NCBI GenBank assembly: GCA_903910495.1 | Contig: CAIVZW010000129.1 | Span: 1 to 6,033, forward strand | From: an uncultured beta proteobacterium | GTDB taxonomy: Bacteria > Pseudomonadota > Gammaproteobacteria > Burkholderiales > Rhodocyclaceae | DNA length: 6,033 bases | Reading direction: 5' to 3' | Shown: piece after piece, positions 1 to 6,033 of the stretch | Numbering within the stretch: position 1 is the stretch's first letter | Layout: every line of letters starts with the position of its first letter | Program-made: the position numbers and the translations under genes | The notes under the pieces: generated by a model | The model's database searches: none | Seen by the model: the letters and a program-made list of their open reading frames with translations, nothing else | Told to the model about the DNA's origin: nothing

Positions 1-79
1 CCTGGAATTGACCGGACACGACCGTCTGATCCAGACGGTGCGCGGCACCGGTTACCGCTTTTCGGCGCTGCCCGAATGA
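1..79 (+). CDS. phoB: PhoB-type response regulator, C-terminal end (partial)
   Basis: This is the 3' end of a gene that begins left of the window. Reading from base 2, 25 codons precede the TGA at 77-79. The peptide ends with VRGTGYRFSALPE, the last strand and wing of the winged-helix DNA-binding domain of OmpR/PhoB regulators; the VRGxGYRF signature is characteristic of that family. E. coli PhoB ends in a closely similar way. The receiver domain and the phosphorylated Asp are outside the window. In the family, phosphorylated PhoB binds Pho boxes and activates phosphate-starvation genes. The PhoB assignment, rather than another OmpR-family member, rests mainly on the phoR gene 33 bp downstream on the same strand. 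Confidence 0.88.
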   Translation, partial: LELTGHDRLIQTVRGTGYRFSALPE

Positions 80-100
80 TGTCCTCCGTAGCGCAAGCTT

Positions 101-104
101 AGGG
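101..104 (+). promoter_or_regulatory. Ribosome binding site of phoR
   Basis: AGGG lies 8 nt before the GTG at 113. An in-frame TAG at 89-91 and the absence of any other ATG, GTG or TTG between it and 113 make this GTG the only possible upstream start. The second purine patch, AGGA at 108-111, is too close to the start to be the main site. Confidence 0.5.
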
Positions 105-112
105 CTCAGGAC

Positions 113-1414
113 GTGAGCACGGTCTGGATTCGTACGCTGTGGCTGTTGCTGGCCATCGTCTGCCTCATTTTTGCGCCGGTCGCGCTGGTCTTTGGACTGC
201 TCTGGGGTCTGGCGGTGGTGATTGCCTGTCTGCTGCTCCTGTTGTCCTGGCATCTGCACCATCTTCGACAACTGATGGGCTGGCTGGAAGGTCCGCTCAA
301 CCATCCCTTGCCGAGGGGACGGGGCGCCTGGGAAATTGCCCTGGCCGGACTGCAACGCCGGGTCCGCATCCGTCTCGGACAGCAGCAATCGCTTGCCGAA
401 ACGCTTGATCGCTTCCGGCAGGCGGTGCAGGCCTTGCCGGATGGCATCATTGCCTTCAACCGGCATCGCCACATCGAGTGGTTGAACGAACGTGCGGAAA
501 GCTACTTCGCGATCTCCGCAACGCTGGATCGCGGCCAGGCGCTGACCAACATGATCCGCCATCCTGATTTTGTCGCCTACCTCGACGCGGCACGCTTCGA
601 CGAACCCCTGATCTATCGTGACGGCAGGGTTGAAGGCTTGACGCTGTCGCTGCAGGTCATTCCCTATGGCAAAGACCAGAATCTTCTGGTGGCGCGCGAC
701 ATCAGCCGGATCGAGCGCATGGAAATCATGCGTCGCGACTTCATTGCCAATGTCTCGCATGAACTCAAGACGCCACTGACCGTGGTTGCCGGGTTCTCCG
801 AGATGCTTGCCGACGACTATGGTGCCTACGACGATACCGAAATCAAGCACTATCTGGCGCTGATCTGCGAACAGAATGCCCGCATGCAGCGCCTGATTGA
901 AGATCTGCTGACGCTGTCGGCGCTGGAGTCCGGAGGCAGCACGCCAAACGAGGAGCCTGTCGAGCTGGAACCGATGCTGCGCAGCATCTTGGACGATGCC
1001 CAAGCGCTATCGGCAGGTCGCCACGAAATTACCCTGACGATTGATACGCCATCGGTACTGGCTGGCTGTGCCAATGAGCTGCGCAGCGCGTTCAGCAACC
1101 TGGCCGGTAACGCCGTACGCTATACCCCTCCGGGCGGCAGAATCGATCTCGTCTGGCGAATCCATGAGGGCGGCGGCGAATTTGTCGTGGCTGATACCGG
1201 CATTGGCATTCCCGCCCAGCACCTGCCCCGCCTGACCGAACGCTTCTACCGGGTTGATCGGAGCCGTTCGCGCGAAACCGGCGGTACCGGCCTGGGGCTG
1301 GCCATCGTCAAGCATGTCCTGACCCGCCATCATGCGACGCTGGAAATCGAGAGCGAGCCGGGCAAGGGCAGCCGCTTCACGGCACGCTTTCCGGCACGCG
1401 TGCTGCGCAGATGA
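113..1414 (+). CDS. phoR: Phosphate regulon sensor histidine kinase PhoR
   Basis: This is a membrane-bound sensor kinase of 433 residues, close to the 431 of E. coli PhoR, with a GTG start. Residues about 5-46 form two closely spaced hydrophobic segments with almost no periplasmic loop, as in PhoR, which senses phosphate through the Pst transporter and PhoU rather than an external ligand domain. A charged linker (47-95) and a PAS domain (about 100-195) follow. The HisKA H-box FIANVSHELKTPL carries the phosphorylated His216. The ATPase domain has an N-box with N329 and N333 (NLAGNAVRYTPPGG), G1 DTGIGIP (361-367), an F-box around FYRVDRS, and G2 GTGLGLAIVK (391-400). All catalytic motifs are intact. 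The gene lies 33 bp after phoB and is probably co-transcribed with it. No Pho box is visible in the window, so regulation would act upstream of phoB. PhoR is the best call; a generic PAS kinase is the alternative. Confidence 0.93.
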   Translation: MSTVWIRTLWLLLAIVCLIFAPVALVFGLLWGLAVVIACLLLLLSWHLHHLRQLMGWLEGPLNHPLPRGRGAWEIALAGLQRRVRIRLGQQQSLAETLDRFRQAVQALPDGIIAFNRHRHIEWLNERAESYFAISATLDRGQALTNMIRHPDFVAYLDAARFDEPLIYRDGRVEGLTLSLQVIPYGKDQNLLVARDISRIERMEIMRRDFIANVSHELKTPLTVVAGFSEMLADDYGAYDDTEIKHYLALICEQNARMQRLIEDLLTLSALESGGSTPNEEPVELEPMLRSILDDAQALSAGRHEITLTIDTPSVLAGCANELRSAFSNLAGNAVRYTPPGGRIDLVWRIHEGGGEFVVADTGIGIPAQHLPRLTERFYRVDRSRSRETGGTGLGLAIVKHVLTRHHATLEIESEPGKGSRFTARFPARVLRR

Positions 1415-1423
1415 AGCGCGCAA

Positions 1424-3016
1424 TCAACAGACGGCGAAGCTGACCCGCTCGTAATCCGGACCATCGTCGAGCACGTGCAGCAACCTGACCTGCCAGATGC
1501 GGTCGGACGATAGGGAGATCACCCGCAAGCTGCGGAACCAGCCCGGAGGCAGAACCAGCGACGGCTCGGCACCCACCGCCGGGATGGCCGGCAAGAGAAA
1601 TGCCCGATGGTATTTGCCGTTGTCCACGCCCATCTGATCGAGAGGCCGTGCGGCGATGGCCAGTGGCATGCCGGGCAGGGCCTCGACCCCGGCCACCAGG
1701 CCACCGCCCTTGTCCTGCATCAGCCATGTGGCGTGCGTCAGTAAAAACCGGTCTCCGTCATGCGGGCAGAGGGCGAGCAACTGACCATGCGCAATCTTCT
1801 TGCCGGGGGTAGCGCACACGAGACGAAATCCGTTGGCCGACTGGTTGACGACGTTCCATTGCTCAACACTGTAGCCCAGTTGTGCCTGGCGTACGCGCAG
1901 CATCTGTTGCGGATCAGTCCGGTGCCTGAAGGCAAAAAGCCTTTCGAATTCCTGTCTGTTGTAGGTGTCCGGCTGCTCGAATTCCTTGCCCGAGATGTAA
2001 TAGTACATTTCCTCGAAACCGGTGCATAACTTGGTGATTCCTGATGTGGCATGGCGCCGGAATTTTCGCGGGGCTATCGCCTGAGTCCACGGGCGGGAAA
2101 GATGTTCAAGCAGCCGGTTGCACTGGCCGGCGGTGCAGTCTTCGCCCAGCGTGAGCTGCGCAGGCGGAATTTTCTGCTTGAGCTGTTGCCTGATCTGGCT
2201 GATCTGCATCGCCAGCCGGGAAGTGTCCAGACGCCGCAGATGTTCGATTGGCAGGCGCTCGGAGGTCGAGCGCAAGGCGCTATCCTGCATCAGATCGACG
2301 ACGAACTGGGGCAGGACTTCTTCCGGCTCGACCTTGTGCAGGCTAACCAGAGGCGCCCAGTAAATGGCCCAGCGGCGAACCAGCGCCTGCTCGCGCAGCG
2401 AGAGGCTGTAGCAGCCGGCCATGTCGCCAAGGAGGAAGCTGATATAGGCCGCTGCACAGTGAGTGTTGCGTCCCAGAGAATCGAGAGCGTCCGGGATGGC
2501 CTGCGTGGCGATCCCCCATTCTTCGGCGCTGCAGTAGTAACCATGCAGGTCAATCCACAAACCTGATGGATATTCGCGCCGCGCCCGCTGGTGCGCAACG
2601 ATGGCCATGCCGGTGTGATGGATACAGCGGTGCAGGATCATGGCTATGCGCTGGACATGACCGGGGTCGCCGCCTTTAGGGGAATCATTCTCGGCGCAAT
2701 GCGCGTAGGCTCGTGCCGTTTTAAGCCAGAGTGAAACAACCTGCTGAAAAACAGCCTCCTCGCTGTCAGCCAGCGGAAGAGCTTTGTTCAGATAGCGTTT
2801 TGCCAGCTCTTCGGCAACGAAATCGATCGAAATGCGGGCGTGCTCCAGCAGCCGGAAGTACGTTTCCCCATCAGGCGGCGCGGCCTGCAGACTGTCAAGA
2901 AAGCGGTTAAGCTCGACGACCGCCTGCTCGGGGTTGGTCAACGGAATGCTCGCAACGAACTCGCAGCCGGTCTGCAGGTCGGAAAATACAGGGATCATGG
3001 GAGACGTGGCATTCAT
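1424..3016 (-). CDS. Uncharacterised protein with divergent C-terminal PilZ-like domain
   Basis: I do not recognise a named gene. The product has 530 residues, no signal peptide and no membrane segment, so it is probably cytoplasmic. Residues about 30-280 look mostly alpha-helical, without a repeat I can define. The C-terminal part resembles a PilZ barrel: RKFRR (317-321) fits the RxxxR element, and NQSANG (391-396) fits the D/N-x-S-x-x-G element exactly. A hydrophobic strand pattern follows, with GQLLAL (411-416), W431 and GVEALPG (443-449), as in PilZ domains. PilZ domains bind c-di-GMP through those two motifs, but here they are about 70 residues apart, further than usual, so binding is inferred and may be lost. 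There are twelve scattered cysteines and no metal motif. The start at 3016 has a weak GGTAAG ribosome site (3025-3030) 8 nt upstream; the ATG at 2998 is an alternative with no clear ribosome site. The gene is convergent with phoR. Confidence 0.85.
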   Translation of the reverse strand: MNATSPMIPVFSDLQTGCEFVASIPLTNPEQAVVELNRFLDSLQAAPPDGETYFRLLEHARISIDFVAEELAKRYLNKALPLADSEEAVFQQVVSLWLKTARAYAHCAENDSPKGGDPGHVQRIAMILHRCIHHTGMAIVAHQRARREYPSGLWIDLHGYYCSAEEWGIATQAIPDALDSLGRNTHCAAAYISFLLGDMAGCYSLSLREQALVRRWAIYWAPLVSLHKVEPEEVLPQFVVDLMQDSALRSTSERLPIEHLRRLDTSRLAMQISQIRQQLKQKIPPAQLTLGEDCTAGQCNRLLEHLSRPWTQAIAPRKFRRHATSGITKLCTGFEEMYYYISGKEFEQPDTYNRQEFERLFAFRHRTDPQQMLRVRQAQLGYSVEQWNVVNQSANGFRLVCATPGKKIAHGQLLALCPHDGDRFLLTHATWLMQDKGGGLVAGVEALPGMPLAIAARPLDQMGVDNGKYHRAFLLPAIPAVGAEPSLVLPPGWFRSLRVISLSSDRIWQVRLLHVLDDGPDYERVSFAVC

Positions 3017-3097
3017 GGCAAAAGCTTACCGGATACTTCCATCACTAGTTACTCCATGCAGGACCGGCCAATCGCAGCAAAAATACCCAAGTTTTCC

Positions 3098-3126
3098 AAA
3101 ATAGATGGATAGCGGCCCACTTACAA
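3098..3126 (-). promoter_or_regulatory. Candidate sigma-70 promoter for the 530-residue protein gene
   Basis: On the minus strand, TTGTAA (3121-3126) is followed after exactly 17 bp by TATTTT (3098-3103). Each hexamer matches its consensus at four of six positions. Transcription would start near 3091, giving a leader of about 75 nt before the ATG at 3016. A match of this quality can occur by chance in an AT-rich region, so this is tentative. Confidence 0.3.
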
Positions 3127-3131
3127 GGAAC

Positions 3132-3183
3132 AAAGTCACACAAACAAGCCAGTTTGGCCAGAAAGTCAGAAAAAATCAGCCAG
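3132..3183. repeat. Imperfect direct repeat, two copies about 30 bp apart
   Basis: Copy 1 (3132-3152) and copy 2 (3162-3183) both begin with AAAGTCA and end with AGCCAG, joined by an A-rich centre of 8 or 9 bases. The start-to-start distance is 30 bp, nearly three helical turns. The repeat lies just upstream of the candidate promoter at 3098-3126, where an activator or repressor could bind. No known operator consensus is recognised, and chance similarity in A-rich DNA is a real alternative. Confidence 0.35.
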
Positions 3184-3194
3184 ATAAGCTTATT

Positions 3195-6033
3195 TTAAAG
3201 CAGAACGCGTTCAATGCCGCCATTTTTGACTTTTTGAACATAGTTTTCCATCCAGTTTTCACCCAGCAGTTGTCTGGCCAATTCGACGACGAGGTAGTCG
3301 GCCCGTGTTCCTGCGTCATCGTTGTAGCGCGACAAGCCTTGCAGGCACGAGGGGCAGGAGGTGAGCAGCTTGAGCTCTCCCGCAAACCCATCGGCACGCA
3401 GCTTGCCTGCACCGTTTTCGATTTCTTCCTGCTTGCGGAAGCGCACCTGGGTTGAGACGTCCGGGCGGGTCACGGCCAGCGTTCCGGATTCACCGCAACA
3501 GCGATCCGAAAGTTCGACGCATTGTCCCATCAGCGCATTGGCGACCCTGATTCCCGACATCGTCTTCATCGGTGCATGGCAGGGTTCGTGGTACATGTAG
3601 CGAGTGTTTATTGTGCTGCCTCCAACTTTCAGCCTGACGCCCTTCTCCAGCAGGTATTCGTGGATATCGAGCAGGCGGCAACCGGGGAAGATCTTCTCGA
3701 ACTGGTACTTTTCGAGCTGATCCATGCAGGTGCCGCAGGAGACGATCACCGTTCCGATGTCTAGATAGTTCAGCGTATTGGCCACACGGTGCAGCAGCAC
3801 ACGGTTGTCGGTGGTGATCTTCTGCCCCTGATCGGCCTCGCCGGCGGCGATCTGCGGGTAGCCGCAGCACAGGTAGCCGGGAGGCAGCACGGTCTGCACG
3901 CCGATTTCGTAGAGCATGGCCTGTGTGGCCAGACCGACTTGCGAGAAGAGGCGCTCCGAGCCGCAACCGGGGAAGTAAAAAACGGCGTCGCCCGCATACT
4001 CATCAGCACCGACCTTGCGCGGATCGCGGAGGATCGGGACCATCCTCTCGTCCTCGATGTCGAGCAGGGCGCGCGACGTGCGCCTGGGCAGACCGCCGGG
4101 CATCGGCTTGTTGATGAAGTGGATGATCTGCGAACGCAGTGTCGGTTGGCCGAGAGTCGCCGGCGGCTGCTTGACCTGGCGCTGGATCAGGCCGAACGAT
4201 TTGGCGACCTTGTGCGCCAGGCGCTGTCCGGCGTAAGCGAAGGCTATCATCAGCTTGCGTACCAGTCGGATCGTTGCCGGATCTTTCATGGTCAGGAAGG
4301 CCATCGCCGCGGCCTTGGCCGGAACGAATTTCCTTTTTCCCTGCTCGCGCAGGAAGTTGCGCATGCGGATGCTGACGTCACCGAAATCGATATCGACCGG
4401 GCACGGATTGACACACTTGTGGCAGATCGTGCAGTGATCGGCGATGTCGTTGAATTCGTCGAAGTGCATCAGCGAGATGCCGCGCCTAGTTTGCTCCTCG
4501 TACAGAAAAGCTTCGATCAGCAGCGAGGTGGCGAGAATCTTGTTGCGCGGCGAGTAGAGCAGGCTGGCGCGTGGCACGTGCGTCGAGCAGACCGGCTTGC
4601 ATTTTCCGCAACGCAGGCAGTCCTTGACCAGCGTCGAGATGTCGCCGATCTCGGATTGTTCCATGATCAGCGATTCGGTACCGAGCAGCGAGAACGAAGG
4701 GGTATAGGCTTTCGCCAGATCGCCGCCGGCGAGCAGTTTGCCCTTGTTGAAATGCCCGTCCGGATCGATCCTCGCCTTGTAATCGCGGAAGGGCTGGATT
4801 TCGGCTTCACTCAGGAACTCCAGCTTGGTGATGCCGATACCGTGTTCGCCCGAAATCACCCCGTCGAGCGAACGCGCCAGCGCCATGATGCGCGCTACCG
4901 CCGCGTTGGCGGTTTGCAGCATCGCATAATTATCCGAGTTGACCGGGATGTTGGTATGCACATTGCCGTCGCCGGCATGCATGTGCAGGGCGACGAAAAC
5001 CCGGCCGCGCAAGGTTTCCTGGTGAATCGCCTCGATCCGTTCGAGCACCCGGCGGAAAACCTTGCCGTCAAAAATGGCTTCGAGCTGCGGCTTGAGTTCG
5101 CTTTTCCACGACACGCGCAGCGAGTAATCCTGCAGCCGGTGGAAAAGCACAGGATGGCTCGTCCTGTTGGCGAGCGTGCCGGCGGCGATGCCGAAGGCAG
5201 CAAACTGCGCTTCGGCGTGGCTCAGCGGCAGGTCGAGATGATCAAGCAGCCACTGCCAGCGCGCCCGGACGATACCGACCGCATCGAGTGCGGCCTGGCG
5301 CTGGTCGCCGATCAGTACGGCATTGTCGAGGTTGGCGTCGCCGCGATGCAGCGGCAGCGTTCCGTTCAGGAATTCAGTCAGGTTGTCGCACAATGCCAGC
5401 TTGTTCTTGATCGAAAGCTCGATGTTGATGCGCTCGATGCCGTCGCAGTAGTCGCCCATGCGCGGCAGCGGAATCACCACGTCCTCGTTGAGCTTGAAGG
5501 CGTTGGTATGGCGCGAGATGGCCGCGGTGCGCGAGCGGTCGAGCCAGAATTTCTTGCGCGTATCGGCATCGACGGCGATGAAGCCCTCGGCCGAACGCAG
5601 ATGGCACAGGCGGACGACTTCCGAGGCCGCCGCCATGACCGCTTTTTCGTCATGGCCGACGATGTCGCCGATCAGCACCATCTTCGGGCGTCCCGAAGTT
5701 TCTCCCTTGCGCCTGGCCTTGGTGGCGTAACCGATGGCCCGCACGTAGCGTTCGTCGAGATGTTCGAGGCCGGCGAGCAGCACACCGAATTGATGTCCGG
5801 CGCCACCCGGCTTGAAGTAATCGGTAATTTCGACGATGGCCGGCACGGCTTCACGCACCTGGCCGAAAAACTCCAGACAGACGGTGCGCGTATACGGCGG
5901 CATCTTGTGCAACACCCAGCGCGCGGCGACGATCAGGCCGTCGGTGCCCTCTTTCTGAATGCCCGGCAGCCCGGAAAGAAACTTGTCGGTGACGTCCTTG
6001 CCGAGGCCGCTCTTGCGGAAACTGCGGCCGGGA
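3195..6033 (-). CDS. Giant FAD-linked oxidase / Fe-S / CCG-domain oxidoreductase, DUF3683-type (5' partial)
   Basis: The frame is open to the right edge (945 residues visible), so the N-terminus, including the FAD-binding domain, is missing. The GTG at 5915 is internal: the 39 codons before it read through a family-typical stretch containing [13 protein letters not shown] and KEGTDGLI. The flavin module's C-terminal domain has HAGDGNVH (4956-4979) and GEHGIG (around 4847). Their two His and one Glu match the divalent-metal site of D-2-hydroxyglutarate dehydrogenase-type enzymes. Two ferredoxin-type motifs follow: [11 protein letters not shown] (4587-4619, with Ser rather than Pro after the fourth Cys) and [12 protein letters not shown] (4398-4433). 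Two CCG domains come last. The first has Cys at 3965, CCG at 3869 and CGTC at 3737. The second has Cys at 3581, CCG at 3500 and CPSC at 3356. Together they resemble GlcD and GlcF, or LldE-type proteins, fused in one chain. The enzyme probably oxidises a 2-hydroxyacid and passes electrons to a membrane or soluble acceptor. I recall betaproteobacterial relatives of roughly 1,300 residues annotated DUF3683/FAD-FMN oxidoreductase. The exact substrate is unknown. Confidence 0.88.
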   Translation of the reverse strand, partial: PGRSFRKSGLGKDVTDKFLSGLPGIQKEGTDGLIVAARWVLHKMPPYTRTVCLEFFGQVREAVPAIVEITDYFKPGGAGHQFGVLLAGLEHLDERYVRAIGYATKARRKGETSGRPKMVLIGDIVGHDEKAVMAAASEVVRLCHLRSAEGFIAVDADTRKKFWLDRSRTAAISRHTNAFKLNEDVVIPLPRMGDYCDGIERINIELSIKNKLALCDNLTEFLNGTLPLHRGDANLDNAVLIGDQRQAALDAVGIVRARWQWLLDHLDLPLSHAEAQFAAFGIAAGTLANRTSHPVLFHRLQDYSLRVSWKSELKPQLEAIFDGKVFRRVLERIEAIHQETLRGRVFVALHMHAGDGNVHTNIPVNSDNYAMLQTANAAVARIMALARSLDGVISGEHGIGITKLEFLSEAEIQPFRDYKARIDPDGHFNKGKLLAGGDLAKAYTPSFSLLGTESLIMEQSEIGDISTLVKDCLRCGKCKPVCSTHVPRASLLYSPRNKILATSLLIEAFLYEEQTRRGISLMHFDEFNDIADHCTICHKCVNPCPVDIDFGDVSIRMRNFLREQGKRKFVPAKAAAMAFLTMKDPATIRLVRKLMIAFAYAGQRLAHKVAKSFGLIQRQVKQPPATLGQPTLRSQIIHFINKPMPGGLPRRTSRALLDIEDERMVPILRDPRKVGADEYAGDAVFYFPGCGSERLFSQVGLATQAMLYEIGVQTVLPPGYLCCGYPQIAAGEADQGQKITTDNRVLLHRVANTLNYLDIGTVIVSCGTCMDQLEKYQFEKIFPGCRLLDIHEYLLEKGVRLKVGGSTINTRYMYHEPCHAPMKTMSGIRVANALMGQCVELSDRCCGESGTLAVTRPDVSTQVRFRKQEEIENGAGKLRADGFAGELKLLTSCPSCLQGLSRYNDDAGTRADYLVVELARQLLGENWMENYVQKVKNGGIERVLL

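Larger units (their letters stand above)
3017..3194. other. AT-rich intergenic region
   Basis: These 178 bp separate the stop codon of the oxidoreductase gene from the start of the 530-residue gene; both lie on the minus strand. The region is visibly richer in A and T than its neighbours. It holds a weak candidate promoter and an imperfect direct repeat, listed separately. I found no convincing Rho-independent terminator for the oxidoreductase: the only hairpins have stems of 4-5 bp. Read-through into the 530-residue gene is therefore possible. Confidence 0.8.

Noticed and set aside
1404..1422. Hairpin TGCGC/GCGCA over the phoR stop codon as a terminator
   Set aside because: The stem is 5 bp with a 9-nt loop, and no T-run follows on either strand.
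1007..1423. 138-codon open frame on the minus strand antisense to phoR
   Set aside because: It covers the phoR ATPase domain, whose N, G1 and G2 motifs clearly identify the true frame.
2051..2566. 171-codon open frame on the plus strand
   Set aside because: It lies wholly antisense inside the 530-residue gene, its product resembles no family, and its openness follows from the GC-rich codon pattern of the minus-strand gene.
3148..3193. Hairpin GCCA-GTT-TGGC and palindrome ATAAGCTTAT as a terminator for the oxidoreductase gene
   Set aside because: The first has a stem of only 4 bp. The second is a 10-bp perfect palindrome with no loop and a low-GC stem. Neither has the form of a Rho-independent terminator.
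3017..3194. Pho box upstream of the 530-residue gene
   Set aside because: Scattered TGAC or CTGAC elements are present but not at the 11-bp spacing of tandem Pho-box halves, so PhoB control is not supported.
3105..3455. 116-codon plus-strand frame starting in the intergenic region
   Set aside because: Most of it is antisense to the second CCG domain of the oxidoreductase. Only a short leader lies in the gap, with no ribosome site and no recognisable product.
1..6033. Defence system, CRISPR array, insertion sequence or prophage genes
   Set aside because: Every long coding region is accounted for by housekeeping-type genes; no transposase, terminal repeats, spacer array or nuclease motif is visible.

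Overview
The window looks like an ordinary chromosomal segment of a GC-rich betaproteobacterium, plausibly Rhodocyclales-like (Dechloromonas, Azospira or Accumulibacter relatives). That placement is inferred from remembered protein similarity and base composition, not from a search. There are no RNA genes, mobile elements, CRISPR arrays or signs of recent transfer.

Layout. Positions 1-79 (+) hold the last 25 codons of a PhoB-type response regulator. Positions 113-1414 (+) hold a complete phoR, the phosphate-regulon sensor kinase, whose catalytic motifs are all intact. A 530-residue protein lies on the opposite strand (1424-3016, -), convergent with phoR and separated from it by only 9 bp. Its function is unassigned, but its C-terminal part looks like a divergent PilZ (c-di-GMP receptor type) domain. 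An AT-rich intergenic stretch (3017-3194) follows, with a weak candidate promoter and an imperfect direct repeat. From 3195 to the right edge (-) runs a very large flavin/iron-sulfur oxidoreductase, open at its 5' end. It fuses a D-lactate/2-hydroxyacid-dehydrogenase-like FAD module, two ferredoxin-type cluster motifs and two CCG (heterodisulfide-reductase-like) domains.

How the genes relate. PhoB and PhoR form a two-component system: PhoR autophosphorylates on His216 and exchanges phosphate with PhoB. The 530-residue protein and the oxidoreductase are separated by 178 bp, and nothing in the sequence links them functionally to phosphate control. The oxidoreductase probably oxidises a 2-hydroxyacid and passes electrons through its Fe-S clusters; its substrate cannot be read from the sequence.

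I did not find a clear undescribed system. The parts most worth a second look are the divergent PilZ-like protein, the single-chain flavin/Fe-S/CCG fusion, and the repeat in the intergenic region.
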